Source: Talaromyces rugulosus
Lineage: Eukaryota > Ascomycota > Eurotiomycetes > Eurotiales > Trichocomaceae
Assembly (NCBI RefSeq): GCF_013368755.1
Contig: NC_049561.1
Span: 3,906,001 to 3,970,000 of the forward strand
DNA: 64,000 nt
Reading direction: 5' to 3'
The position numbers and the translations under genes are program-made. This document shows, piece after piece, positions 10,987-23,459 of the stretch (the first letter of the stretch is position 1; every line of letters begins with the position of its first letter). The notes beneath the pieces were generated by a model that ran no database searches, was not told where the DNA came from, and saw only the letters and a program-made list of their open reading frames with translations.

Positions 10987-12895
10987 TTACCACCCACTCA
11001 CCCGGGTCATCTTCAAGTGCAAGCCTTCAATGGGCTTCACAGTCACAGCACCAGAAAGCGTAATATCACCTGTAGGATCTTGCATTTCCATAGCAAAACG
11101 TCCTATAACACCAGCAACAGCACATCGAAGCTCTGCACGAGAAAAGTCCTTTCCGATACAAGAACGCTGGCCATGCAAAAAAGTTATTTGAGCAAAATTC
11201 GTCGAGGCACCCCCATGATGGTTGACAGTTTGCTTTCCACTTTCGTCGACATCGATCCAGCGTTCCGGTATAAATTCATTGGCCGTTTCACCCCAGAAAT
11301 CTGGACTACGATTAATGGCATATGGACAGAGGATAATTCGCGTGCCTCTGTGGATTCTGGTTCCGGCAACCTCTGTCTCGCGCATAGCTTCACGGATAGT
11401 GACCGGGACAGTGGGCCATAATCGAAGAATTTCTTGGCATACTCCGTTAAGAATTGGAAGGGATTCTAGGTCTGCCCAAGTAATGGAGCTGTCGGCAGAG
11501 GGAATATGCAATCGAATCTCCTCTCGAAGTCGTGTTTGAACATGTGGGTGTAGACATAGCATCCAGCAGGCCATTGTCAAAGCTCCCGCTGTTGTTTCAT
11601 GCTAGATAGGAAAATGGATAACTATATGTTAGCTTCAGTAAAACAAAAGTTTGCTAAAAGTGACGGTATGCATTAAAAGGGGTACCCACGCCGGCTGCTA
11701 AAAATGTAAGCATTTGATCAACGAGTTCGCTATCGCTAAACTCCCCTCGAACAATCATCGTGCCGAGAATATCCGTCTCTAGTGGGCTCTTTTCGATATT
11801 CTTGCCTTTGAAGGAGAATCGTTTCTCTTGTACAATTTCGTGACATAGCGATCGCAAGTAGCCAACATCATCGTTGATCATCTTGTTTAGATGCCACGGA
11901 ATTTTAGTTGTAAACCACTGAGGCAGTAGAAAATTGACTGATAGGAAAAAAAGCTTTTCCCACGTGGGTTCCAAAATATTGAGGAATATATCAGCCACTC
12001 GGTTCTCCTCGCTCGTTAGCGATTGGAAGTCGCGACCCATGGCTGTTGGGCCGATTATATCAAGCGTAAGACGGCTGTGGATGAAAAGTACTTGTATCAG
12101 CAAAGATTACTTGAAGCAACACGTGGATATTTTGAGAGCTTTCATACCTAGCCCACACGGTCATTTCAACCCTGCCCATTTCACCCTTTCCATGAATAGT
12201 CTTCACTGGATTATTACGAATTTCCGTTTCTAGCTGGTCGAGAAAGATGCCAGTCTTTTCCCACATCAAGCCGTATAAGCCTCGGATATTCTTGACATTG
12301 AAGGAAGGATTTACTGCCTTTCTTTGGGCTTTGTGTGGATCTCCTTCAGACAAAATTAGACCGAAGCCAATTATGCGAGCTAGGAAGTCCCTGAATCGCC
12401 AAGGCTTCTCAAAGTCATATGTCCGAGTGCTCATGATATCTAACAGAGCTTGATGATTTGTAGCCATAAGATATGTCTGTTTGGGCAAGTAGTCAAAGGC
12501 GATCAGGCCGTCATTGGGAACTGTGCGAAGCCAGTGAAGCGCTGACTTTCCCCGAGGAGTTTCGAAAAGTGTTTTTACCACGTTAAGGCGACCCTACATT
12601 TTCACCACCTCCGTTAAACTTTATCTTTAATCAAATGGGAAAACGGCATAAATAAATGGAAATTAAGACAAGTAAAACATACTTTGACTTTCGGGAGATG
12701 CTTCATTGAGCTGAGCATATATGGGAAAATGACAAAATCGTACACCATCTGCAATATAAATGCGATTCCCATAGCTCCCAGCAGAACCATTCTGTAGTCA
12801 ATATTTGGAAATACGCCAGCGTATGCAAGAAAGCTACCAGCCGCTAGAGCAGCCAGATTGGCCACTGCGACCTCTTCAATCCAGACCAGGGTCAT
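10987..12895 (-). CDS. Cytochrome P450 monooxygenase
   Basis: Four exons (12895-12683, 12593-12148, 12074-11690, 11601-10987), 552 aa. Hydrophobic N-terminal segments (about residues 10-60) would anchor it in the ER. P450 landmarks: I-helix AAGHETTAG (about 345-353, split exactly by intron 3), the K-helix ExxR as EILR (405-408), FIPERW, and the heme loop FLHGQRSCIG with ligand Cys near residue 496. All key residues are intact. The substrate is unknown. Immediate neighbours (NmrA-like, AIM6-like) do not make a recognised pathway, so a role in secondary metabolism or detoxification is open. Confidence 0.92.
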
Positions 12896-13552
12896 TTTAG
12901 TTTTTAGAGATAGCTTGAATTGGGGACTCAGAAGACGTGACCAATAGGCAGATAGTCAGTTTAGCTGACAATATGCAACTATCAGGGTGTGTGCTGTTTC
13001 GAGATATATGTTTGGATATCAGGACTTCCAAACGTCGACTGATTTTTAGCACAGCTGTTAAATGTTCGTATGAATTGCAGTTTGCCATTCTGCCTGGAAA
13101 GGGGTGGGGGAAGTAATTCACGTGCTAGTAAACCATAGCCTAGGCGAGAATGATTTTCTGTCTGTGGTTTGGGGTGTAATCGAGTATTTTCACGTGTTAG
13201 AGGAGATATGGTTGGGGGATCGCCGTCCGGGATGGGGATATGATCTGTGGGGGAAGACAGTTGGGTGCGGGGGTAGTTCATGGGATTTCTGATTATATCA
13301 TCAAGAGCATTCACATGCAAACTGGTAGATGTTCCCAACATTTTAAAATTTAAAATCATTCAAAAATTGGGGCGAAAAGACACAGGGATTGAGAATATGC
13401 AAACTGAATTCTTACATCAACTTATATTACATGTATCGTAGCTCACAACACTGTGTCAAAAGGGAATAAGGAATACCACATGAGCAGTTAAAACTAACTC
13501 AGGAGCGCCTAAAGTGCTACCGAAAAGCATTCCGATTGATATATTGGCCATG
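12896..13552. other. Intergenic region
   Basis: Between the P450 start and the AIM6-like stop, both on the minus strand; it should hold the P450 promoter. Short frames on both strands (12982-13359) show no domain and are treated as chance. Confidence 0.45.
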
Positions 13553-14872
13553 TCAAAGGAGCCAGCTTTGATGTTTACGCCAATCCTGTCTTGTCCCCTC
13601 TCTCAAGTCTTCCACGTCAATGATATCCACCCCTTCCCGCACTAGAATATGCCACACATGATTTCTTAAACCTCGGGGCCAGGTGGGTGTTCCCGTGTAT
13701 CTTGCTTTGAGGCCATGCTTATGAGCAGTTCCTATTTGGTCGCGAATCAAGGCCAATTGCCTTTGCGAAAACTGATTGCGCCGGAGCTTACCCACAGTTT
13801 TGCTGAAGTCTACTGAGGCGTAGTAACTATCAGAAGTGTTGTAATGAATGGATGTCTGCTGATCAGTTGACAATATAGTATCCAACTTATCTAGAGGAGC
13901 GTCGAAAAATATGTCCCGATAAGTAAGATTGGAAGTGATTTTGTGGAGCTTTATATTCCCGGAGACAACGACAGTTATCGGTCTCTGGGTAACGTTTCGC
14001 CCATTAAAATAAGTAAGGTAACCCGCGTCTCGCAAGGGTTGCAAATGGCTCATGACATATGGCAACAATTCATCACCATTAGACTTGAAATCGAGGACCA
14101 AGCTCATGGTTTGAGATGGGTCGTTGGAAAATACCCCAGATACTGGGATTTCATCTTGACCACGCTTGTCAGGTTGTCCAGAGCCAGTGTTGTGCTGTTG
14201 GAGCATCCATAGCAACGGCTTCAGGTAGAGGGTGTCTAGAGTAACTTTGTGTTCACTGCCTGGCGGATTGTGGCTAACAACGAGGTCCCCATTGGCAAGC
14301 CACAGATCTACTCCAACGCTAATACACCCTGCGCGAAGAGCAGAGTATAGAGGGACTTTCCGCCAATAGTCATTGTGTGAATGACATTTACTGATGGGAG
14401 TTCCATCCGTAGTCCAGTGCGAGAAAATGGAAAGGCGTGAATTAGAAGAGTCCCAAGCATCGAGACGGTAGTCGAAATCGTCAGGAAAGAGAAGGACAAC
14501 TTCACGCCAACAAAGGGAGGCCGCATTGAGTACTCCTCTAATTATACGGCCCTAGTTAGTGCTGATCAAGTGATAGGAGCAATTAGAACCACTGCATACT
14601 CACAGTACAATCACCAGCCCCCATAATGCGCGTTTCAAGCCTTGAAAGACTACCCTGGTGTGAGACAAAGGCCAAGTATTGCAATTCTCAGGTTGTTCTT
14701 TCCATGTAGAAACAATCCACTCCAGCCAAGCAGCCAGCGTATATTTCTGCTTTTTAGTCGTGCATTCGTATGAGTCATTAATATTGACGAGCAGGCTCTC
14801 GCAATCATGGCCCTCGTCACCCAGGTTTGGTTCCGTTATGGTTTGGAGGACAACCTCTTGATCAGAAGACAT
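13553..14872 (-). CDS. AIM6: AIM6-like PLC-type phosphodiesterase family protein
   Basis: Two exons (14872-14604, 14537-13553), 417 aa. ATG 14872 (MSSDQE) is the first true ATG. A TM helix lies around residues 80-100, spanning the splice site. The PLC-like phosphodiesterase barrel then begins with CHSHNDYWRKVPLYSALRAG (142-160), the signature of the yeast AIM6 family, followed by SVGVDLWLANGDLVVSHNP. In the relatives I remember, the first strand reads SVExD, giving a metal-binding Glu; here Gly165 occupies that place. The fold resembles glycerophosphodiester phosphodiesterases, but AIM6 has no firmly established activity; the name comes from a mitochondrial-inheritance screen in yeast. It is probably membrane anchored. 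Confidence 0.85.
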
Positions 14873-16834
14873 GACTTTCAAACTCGATATCGATATTCTT
14901 TCCTGATAATGAGAAAGGAGAAACGTAAATGGTAATCATTAGAATAGTCTTGTGAGATATTTAACGTTGAAATGGGTGCAAACTTTTGATGGCCCACGTC
15001 GTTTCCAGCCATACGCTAAAAGAAGTTTCCCAACTGGAGCGGTTTTCTTTCATTAAGCTTAGAATCATCCTCGGCTGTGCTATTGGTCGATGTTCACTGA
15101 ACAAACACAAGGATCGTCAGAAAGCCACGTCAGATTCGAGGCTTGTGTTGACGTACCCATCTTCCTTAAAATACCAATGAGATCCGTGCCATGTACGGTA
15201 TTAGATCTTCGGACAGTCACACTTCGCCAAGATGCCTCGTCATTGGAGTCAGGATGAGCGGCGGCTGGAATGGCGATAGGGGCTACAGCATTGTCTATTG
15301 CTACATACATATTCAGCCCCCTTGATTGGTAGTTATACGCAGTCATATACTCATGTGGGGAGGTATTTTGGAAAGCAAATTAGGCAGCAATATTTCCCTC
15401 TTCCCATCTAGTGATCGGACCCGTATTATAATCAAAGGGATTTTGAGAAAAGATGATTTAGGAATGCGAGTAGAGCAGATTGTACACATTGTGTGTAATT
15501 ATTGTTTCGCCAACGTAGCCTTCTAGGAGAAGTTATTGATGCACGGATTGAAAGATTCAGATCTCGCTGTGGAGCGGTATCCGTGAACCCTAAAACTTAT
15601 ATTTAGATAAAGCCTAAATTGTAGGGATATGAACGAGCCGACGCGTTAATAAAAGAACATTTGAAGTGGAAATTTTTTTGAAAAAAAGGAGAAAAAAAGA
15701 AAGAAAAACTACATTTCGCAGTCAAAGACCCTTCGTGAGACCAAAAGCAGTAATTGCGTGCCTTAGATGACTACTCCGTACGAGGAGTACGAGGACAGAC
15801 AGAATCAGATGGCCCCACCAACAAACAGGCTTAGTTTTTCAATATTAGCACTTGTGGAGTGGGTGATAAGCGAGGCGAGTCATAAGTAATTAGGCTCAGG
15901 ATTTATACTGAATCATTGAGGCTAGTATTACACATGTTATACTGTCCGCTGGTGGAAAGTGATAGAGACATGGTCTTTATGCACCAAAGCTCATCTGACT
16001 TCAATCTAGGATACAATACGGAGTGCAATGTCTTGGTAAGTAGTCCAAATGTCAAAAAACAGATAACCTCAAACTATTCTGAATTGCATGTAGAAGGACA
16101 GAGTCTAACCCTAACCTAAATATGGTGCTAATATAGCAACCTTCAAACGCGTAAATGCGTAAATGCGCAAACATCAATCGATTCAATGGATCGTCAAAAT
16201 TGGTACATACCCTAAGACCTCACATGTCTACTCCTTCTAATATTACTAATTAGCCAGTCGAATTCCACGTCCAGCAGCTGCAGTCCACGATATTTGATCC
16301 ACCAGCCCCGAGGTCTTACCGCAGCGCTCATCCCATCACGGTATGCCGCGCCGAGTCGCACTAAATTCGTCCTGTACATCCATTAGCCGATAGTGGCTGT
16401 GGAGGTGAAAGCACGGTCGGCAAGAGCGCTTCGGTATTCTGATTACAATGAACGACCCTTTGGATTGGTTGAACATATGAAACGTGATGTAAAAAATTAA
16501 AAGCGAAACCCGGTAAGTACGTGCAGAGTTTCAGGCTAGTATCTGCCGAAAGAGAATGAAATTCTCCACAAGTGTCTGTAAGCTCGGTAGACAAAGCACT
16601 CGGGGCATAACAAAGAGCGTAATTAAACCCAAGAGGGCCATCTACTCCCAAATAAGCCCATGGAACTAATAAAACGAGTGGCTCGGTACAGTGTCATTTT
16701 CGCTTATATATGATTCGCCTCGGTGGAGATTTTTCTTTCTTCCCCAAGGATCCCAACTGTTCATCAGTACAAAAGCGTTTTGCTTTAAGTGGTATAATAG
16801 GTTCTATCTAGTAAAAGGTCAACTCCTTGGCACC
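14873..16834. other. Long intergenic region
   Basis: About 1.96 kb upstream of both the AIM6-like and PAP2 genes. It contains a purine tract near 15665-15708 and a short telomere-like sequence (taaccctaacctaa, around 16105-16118) that is too short to mean a telomere. Small frames (15080-15346, 16361-16651 on the minus strand) show no domain. Confidence 0.4.
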
Positions 16835-18073
16835 ATGGCTATTTCTAAGCGAATCCTGTTTTCTTATATATTGGACTGGGTCGCTATATTGTAAGACTCA
16901 ATTTATTTCGTCGTTACGATCGAGCTAATCACGTCGTGTGTATTAGAGTGTTTGCTGCAATTTCAGCCGGCCTCAACTCTGTGAAGCCTCAGAAGCCACC
17001 TTTTTCTCTTTCAGACTTGTCAATATCATTGCCGTACAAAAACGACACAATCTCCATCACACTTGCCGGAATCGTGTGTGTGGTGCTCCCAGCAGCGATC
17101 ATTGCGTTTGTATGTTGTGCCATCGGCGCATGGCGTGTCCAGCGTGCTTCAGCACACCTCCGTCGTCAAATCTGGAGACGTGAACTATGGGATTGGTTTT
17201 CTGGGTGGCTAGGACTTGGGCTTTCAGTTGTGGCAGCATTCTTCTTCGCCCAAGCGGTGAAAAACCTGATTGGAAAGCCTCGTCCCGACTTTCTAGCACG
17301 GTGCAATCCCGATAGCAACAGCCAAACCAAGTACGCCACGGAGGGCTTTGACCCTGCAGGATCTGTTCTTGTGAGCTGGGAGATATGCCAATCCAAGGAT
17401 GGGGGTGGTTTCGGGATCAAGGAGTTTGAAGATGGCTTTCGGAGCTTCCCCAGTGGTCACTGCAACAGCAAGTGAACTCTTATCCACAGTATTTTAATGA
17501 GTTTATGTCTAACCCTATACAGTCGCCTTTTCAGGACTCCTGTACTTGACCCTTTTCTTAGCCACGAAGTTTTCCGTTGGAATTCCCTTTCTCACATCGG
17601 CACCATCACGTCGAAATAATACCCATGAGCACGGGGTTCCTTTTGACGAAACCGAAGGAATTCGAAAGCAGAATGCGGCTGCTCCTCTGTATCTCGTTGC
17701 CTTGGTATTGATCCCCTTCGGAGCGGCCATATACATTGCTTCCACACGATTCTCTGACGGAAAACACCATGGCTTTGACGTGATCATCAGTTCCATAACA
17801 GGGTCAGTCTGTGGGTATTTTGGCTTTCGATGGTATCACCTACCCATAACCCGCGGCGGTGGACGGTCATGGGCGCCGAGGAGTGCAGATAGAGCCTTTG
17901 GGATATCTGTTGGTCATTTGAGCTATGTGCGGGCTGGAAACGATGAAATTTTCAGTGAAGGCGACCTAGAACACGGCGCTTATAATGTTCAATATACGGC
18001 TCAGCAGAACGCGATAGAGATGAACAACCTCCACAGAAGCGAGACCGGTAGCAGCCGACGCCAATTACGGTGA
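16835..18073 (+). CDS. PAP2-type lipid phosphate phosphatase (DPP1-like)
   Basis: Three exons (16835-16890, 16947-17467, 17523-18073), 375 aa. It is a multi-pass membrane protein with the three phosphatase motifs: KNLIGKPRP (KxxxxxxRP, near 123), FPSGH (near 186) and TRFSDGKHHGFD (near 274, Thr for the usual Ser of SRxxxxxHxxxD). Proteins of this kind dephosphorylate diacylglycerol pyrophosphate, phosphatidate and related lipids, usually with the active site facing the lumen. Intron 2 lies inside the catalytic PSGH region and uses a GC donor (GCAAGT at 17468); only this splice keeps frame and gives the family-typical spacing HxxxAFSGLLYL. A GT donor 4 nt further would shift the frame. Confidence 0.9.
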
Positions 18074-19079
18074 GGGGAGTAGAATATGAAGCATTTCAGG
18101 GGTGGATAGGAACGGTGCATAAATTTTCTGGAGAACAATAATAGCTATGCTAGTAATTGTACACTAAAATTTAGAGAGAGCTGTGATTTCAACAAGTCAT
18201 GGAAACTAGGAAACAACATAACTGGATTTTGTCACAATCTAAGCACATCATCTCTGGTATCCAGAACGGTCACGCCATGCACGACTAGCACATGGTGACA
18301 ATCCCTCTTGATAAGCGCTGAGCAGGTAGCCTGAGCCGGCAATGCAGTCTGCAATGTAACCCGGTCGAATTAAACACAGACCCTGATAATCGCACAGACA
18401 CTCTTCGCTCCACGCTCCAATTTCGTCGCTTTTGAAAATGTTACATAAGGTTGGAAATGCTGCTGCCTAAACCTTGAAATATGGATCTATCAACCACAAC
18501 ACGCGCGCCGCCCCTGAAGAGGCCGGATGAATTGGCTAAAAATGAGATTGAGCAATTCAAGGAATCCTATGATGATCTGATCGTACTACGTATCTCCTTG
18601 CAAGGCGCTTACTACGCGAGGTTGATCTATCGGCCAGTCTTAAACCAAAGGGGGATTATATTTGGTTCCCTGTACTCGATTCCTGTTATTTGTCATCTGT
18701 TCTGTATATGCACCGAGTATGTTAATATTCTATATTTAAACGTAAAAGTTAAAATTGCGACTAGCTACAGATCATAGAGGCTTGTGTATCATAGTGGCTC
18801 CATGCGGCCTTTTTAGGAAACATACTCGCGTCTTTGATGCGAAACGGTGTATCAATTGATGTTTGTACGACCATTTGGCACTAGCCCTCTCGGTATCATG
18901 TAACATGTCCATTCAAGGAAATGCAATAGTTTCGTGTCTGATGAAAATATACAAAAGTCCCATTCTATTTTGATTTAACCAATTCTATCTCTATGTCTAT
19001 ATTCCGTAATCGTATCAGAGGGTGAAACAGTAGTGAGATCACTACGGATCCTCTCCTTGCATACAAGGTATTCCCTAGT
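18074..19079. other. Convergent intergenic region with one doubtful small ORF
   Basis: Between the PAP2 and MFS genes. Apart from the small frame at 18481 described separately, no gene, RNA or repeat was recognised. Confidence 0.4.
18481..18777 (+). CDS. Hypothetical small protein
   Basis: An ATG-started frame of 98 codons with a charged, plausible N-terminal half (RAPPLKRPDELAKNEIEQFK). A possible intron (18717-18764, GTATGT donor, CTAG end) would shorten the C terminus to DYRS. I do not recognise it. It could be the remnant of a larger gene or a chance ORF. Confidence 0.25.
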   Translation: MDLSTTTRAPPLKRPDELAKNEIEQFKESYDDLIVLRISLQGAYYARLIYRPVLNQRGIIFGSLYSIPVICHLFCICTEYVNILYLNVKVKIATSYRS

Positions 19080-20770
19080 CTAAAGCTCCATGCTCTTCTC
19101 CTTTCTCTTCTCCCTATCAGTCCTCCACTTCTCTCCCCACCTCCACTCCACCCATACCAGGGGGCTACACAGCGCAACAATAGCCGCGAGAATAACAAAG
19201 GTATTGCGAATCCGGATTGCATTGATCATCGGTTGCACAACACTCACACCCACCGCGCCAAGGCTGCATCTTGCTAGGTTGTTGACCGCCGTCGCTCCGG
19301 CCCCTTTTGATGGGAAGCAATCCACCATCATAGCTGAATTGATACTGAAGATGGCTGTTGCCGTGAACGCGACCATAAACTGGAGCACTAGCGAGATGAT
19401 CAGATTGGCCACTGCCTTCCTGTTTACGTCGTTTAGCTCGTAGCTTGCCCCGTACAGGGCTGTCACGGTAATGAACACCCCGGAGAGGTAAGGCATGGGT
19501 GACAGGCGGGCCCGCTCGTATGGAAAACATTGATCGCCCTTGATTTTGACATCGTCCGGTATTTGGTATTTCCGCCGATAGTGCTTTTCCACTATTCTAA
19601 AATTGTGGTCCATGAGTTTGCCTGTGAGAATCGAGCCTAGGACGCAACCAAATCCATTCGGAAGGAAACAGAGACCCAATTCTACATCTGTAAGACTAGG
19701 GAATTCCCGTTTGAGAACTGTGGTTGTTGAGGATGTGACCATGCTCCAAACGGCATATACCAACGCCCCCCATGCAAGTAGAGCCAGTATATCCTTTTCC
19801 AAAAGTTGTTTGAACGGTGTGAGGACAGACTTGAAGGACGCCGACGACGGTTTTCGCGCAGCTGGTGGTGCGGGATTTCCAGTCCATTCCTTCGGGGTTG
19901 GTATCAACCAGTACATGAAAGGCTTGTGGACTCCCTGTAAGGGAATACTTCCATTACCGGCTATCTGGCGATGTGTTTCCGGTAAACAAGCTAGCAATAT
20001 CGCCATAACAAGAACGCTCAACGCGAATAGAAACCAAAATATGCTTCGGAATCCCCATATACCATTCAATATACCGCCGAGAACAGGTCCTAGGGCCTGA
20101 CCAATCATCCGGATACCGCTATTCGTTCCGACAAAACCGCCTCCTAGTGTTGTCAGTATGCTTGATGGTTAGTTGGAATGGATGGGGCATTCATACTCTC
20201 ACTGGGTTCGGCAATATCGGAAATAACACCTGTGCCAATACTTATGGTAGCGGCACTTCCCGCAGCTTGCACGCCTCGGAGAACAAGCAGCATGGGGTAG
20301 TTGACGGTAAAAGCAAGTGCCAGGTTGGCAGCAACGTATACAGCCACTGTGCTGATAAAGATGACACGACGACCGTACAGGTCTGACCACGGGCCCCAAA
20401 ATGATGGGGCAATTCCTTGGACAACCATGTAGACGGTAACAGTCAAAGCAACGAGGGACGTGTTGGTGTGAAGGTCGGTAGCAATGGTGTCAATGGCCGG
20501 GAAGTAGATGTTGGAGGACAGTGGCGAAAACATGGCAGCTAGTGAGACAAGGTAGACAAGTAGCCATTTTTGTTTCTTATGAAGGATATGAAATGGGATA
20601 TTCTCTGAGGGCTTAGAATCGTTTGCTGGCGACTCGACCGGGCTTGACGATGGTCTTGATTCAGTGACTTCGGTCCCAACTGCAGTTGGCAATTTAACTG
20701 TCGACCACCCAGAAGAAGGAGAACTTGTCCCAGTTCTGGTATCTTGCGACCCTAGAGAAGTATCCATCAT
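19080..20770 (-). CDS. MFS transporter, DHA1 drug:H+ antiporter type (Qdr-like)
   Basis: Two exons (20770-20197, 20143-19080), 545 aa, about 12 TM helices. The first in-frame ATGs are at 20770 and 20767 (MMDTSLG). A Ser/Pro-rich cytosolic N terminus is followed by TM1 and by GPWSDLYGRR, the loop 2-3 MFS motif A, and later by GQALGPVLGG, the antiporter-type motif after TM5. A large central cytosolic loop separates the halves. The layout and motifs fit the fungal DHA1 family of multidrug and small-molecule exporters in the plasma membrane, including quinidine-resistance transporters. The substrate cannot be read from sequence. No adjacent biosynthetic gene suggests a dedicated export partner. 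Confidence 0.9.
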
Positions 20771-23459
20771 ATGTCGACGAAGTTGACAAGAGTCGATAAA
20801 CGAATCCAGAGGGGGAGCTTGACAGAGAAAAGGTATATTCAACAAGCCATAATCGACTCAGCTGCCGTGGATGCGTCCTGATAAAAGCGTTTCCAGTACT
20901 CCCTAGCTCTTGGCATGCACAGATAAGAATTGTCCAATATAAATGTGTTAAACTTAACGTGTCGCTGCGAGTGGCTGCCTAATCATTGCGACATGAAGAA
21001 AAGTGTTTCTGATTGTGGTATGTGGGCACGTAAATCCGGTATTAGCGAGCATCCCCTGTCGTGCAGGACGTGCCCCTTTGGCCAGACGCACTATTGGGGA
21101 GTATTCAAAACCGCAGGTGGCTGACATGCACCATCCCAAGGACAGGACCGGCATGGAAAAGTCCTGATACGACGCTCATTGCCGTGCCAAGGCCCGATAA
21201 GACCACGGGTCGAAATTTTAGGACTCATGGGTGGCGCCGTAGTGGTTCTGGCTGATTGAAATGAGAAAAAAGGGCGTCTATCCTCTGAGCTCATATGTCG
21301 GTGGCAGTGTAGAGGCCAGCCACGCGTCTCTGTGTCCCTGCGTCTGAACTGTCTCTCCGAACATGGCGAATGGCCGCTGTGTCGACGATGCCTCCAGAAA
21401 TCTACTGGTTTATTTCCAGGTCCAGATGATCGACAGGATGAATCCACACTAAATCTACATCGTTTGATGATCATTGTGCTAAGGCACCGGCCAATGGGAA
21501 AATCGGGCCATGCAGCGTGAGGATCGTCTTGCTAACCCACGGACCCCCTGTGTCCCAATATAGAACCGAAGCCGTCTCACCCATATCGCAACTATCAGCC
21601 TTTACATCCCACTCCGCCCTCACACCAGTCGGTCTCGTAGCCCGATAATCCGAGCTAGGCACTAAAGCCGTTGCGGGTGTCGATCACCCTGCCGATCTGT
21701 CCACCCGGCGAGAATCGGTGTCAGTCTTGCCGGCATTACATGCCTATTTGGTATAAATGACAACAGAAGAAGGTTTCTTACGTAGAAAGACAAAAGTGAG
21801 AATATTCGTTCTCGTTGCTTTTGAATTTTGCCAAATTTTCATACTTTCTAATAGGGAGTCTTGCATGGACGACTGCATGCGACGTTGTTACATCGACTTG
21901 ACTTGCCGACACCAAAAATTCGATGTATGTGTTTATCGACGTGCATATCTCGCATGAGGCCAATAAAATTTAACCTTCCTTCATCGTGACATGTGCGATG
22001 GTGAGTTGTCCGGTGGTGGGACCTTTTTTTCTGGGCAGTCGACAATCCCGGTCTTTAGTAGCAGTCTGATAGGCCAATGTTGATATAAGCAACGGAAATT
22101 TTTTCAAAAAGACCTTTCTTCAAGGCCAACTTACTTCAGATGGTGTCGACGATCATCATGTCTGGCATACTGCTTCATTTGGTATCATGAAGCCAGAGGG
22201 TTAGCAATGTCGATGCTCGCCAGCTAGCAGCACGCATCCCGGTCACATCTTCTACAGCACTCCGAGCGCTTCCGCCTCTTATGACCATAACAGGAAGGTA
22301 TAACTGTTACCACCTTTCTATGGATCCGAGTAGCGGCCCGAAGTTTGCGTTGGGGTTGTGGTTGTGTAATGGTTTGCACATATTGCGATGACCTAGTTGG
22401 AATCGGCAAATAAACATTCGAATATTATAAACTACTTATTCCGCTAATATTGGTAATTCCACGTTCAAATTGTGATAGTTTTAATATTACTTTAATAAGA
22501 TGATTCTTTGTAGTTGCACGTGCAGGTGATATGTTAGAGTATACCAAAGATTTATTACTATATTTCTCGCCAAGAGACGCCGCTAGAAGCTTGATAACCT
22601 TGCATGCTCACCTGCATTTTTAGGGTCTCCTCATATCAATTTATTCAGGTGATTTTTGAGCTTTCAATCTACATGCAACGCCACTAAGAAAATTCTTCGA
22701 GAGTCTGCATACAATCACATGAAAAGAAATCGTATCGACCCACAAAAACCGGACTAGAATATATTATCATTTGCAAAGGTCTTGGCTTTCAACTCATAGC
22801 CAATTACTCGAGCCACGGTTAATTACATCCCGGTGTTGCTCACCCTCCAATCTGGTAAACTATGTGCTGATCGAGTAAGCAATCTTGCTCACTGTTAAGG
22901 TACTCCGAAGCAGGTCACAAAAATCAGGGAGCTACCCTCGCTTCCACATACGCCAAATGGGATGTATTACTACAATCTATAACTTTACATTATGTTGATC
23001 TTCTAGCTTGTTGATATGCATGTTTAATGTGTTTTTTAGTGAATATTTTATTTATTTCGGTAATCTCGTAGTACCTAACCCTAACATTGAAACCCGAAAC
23101 TCCACAAAAAGTCGAAATCTATCTTTCCAACAAGGGCATCATTAATATTAATTGCAGAAGTGGAACAACAGAACCTTCGTAAGCCATACAACCAATCGGC
23201 AGATGAAGCCCGCAATTCGAGGGCGATCATCCCTGCTCGGGTTATGCGGTTCGTATCCGGCCCAACGGCATAGTTAGGGCCTATTAGACACAGACGACTG
23301 CCGATCATATAGTAGATTCTTGTTTGTCAATATACAGTATTGTATGTTCTTGTACATGCATGTCTGGTGCACATCTCAACTTGTTATATCAATCGATTGT
23401 TAGTAATTATACATGTACATAACGTTAGCGACTATTATTTATATTCAACTACGGTGCAG
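20771..23459. other. Long gene-poor region
   Basis: About 2.7 kb between the MFS start and the stop of the Zn2Cys6 regulator. The first part (to ~21700) has balanced base composition and several short overlapping frames on both strands (for example 21091-21474 minus) with no domain and no consistent codon pattern. The rest is AT-rich. A telomere-like cctaaccctaac occurs once near 23075. It could hold a degraded element, but I could not delimit one. Confidence 0.4.

Noticed and set aside
16105..16119. Telomere-like taaccctaacctaa, also once near 23075
   Set aside because: Only about two units each; no array, so not evidence of a telomere or telomere fusion.
21091..21660. Several overlapping small frames between the MFS and Zn2Cys6 genes
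   Set aside because: Arg/Ser/Pro-rich, mutually overlapping and without motifs; typical of noncoding shadows.
23230..23290. tRNA B-box-like ggttcgtatcc
   Set aside because: No cloverleaf arms or A box could be fitted around it.
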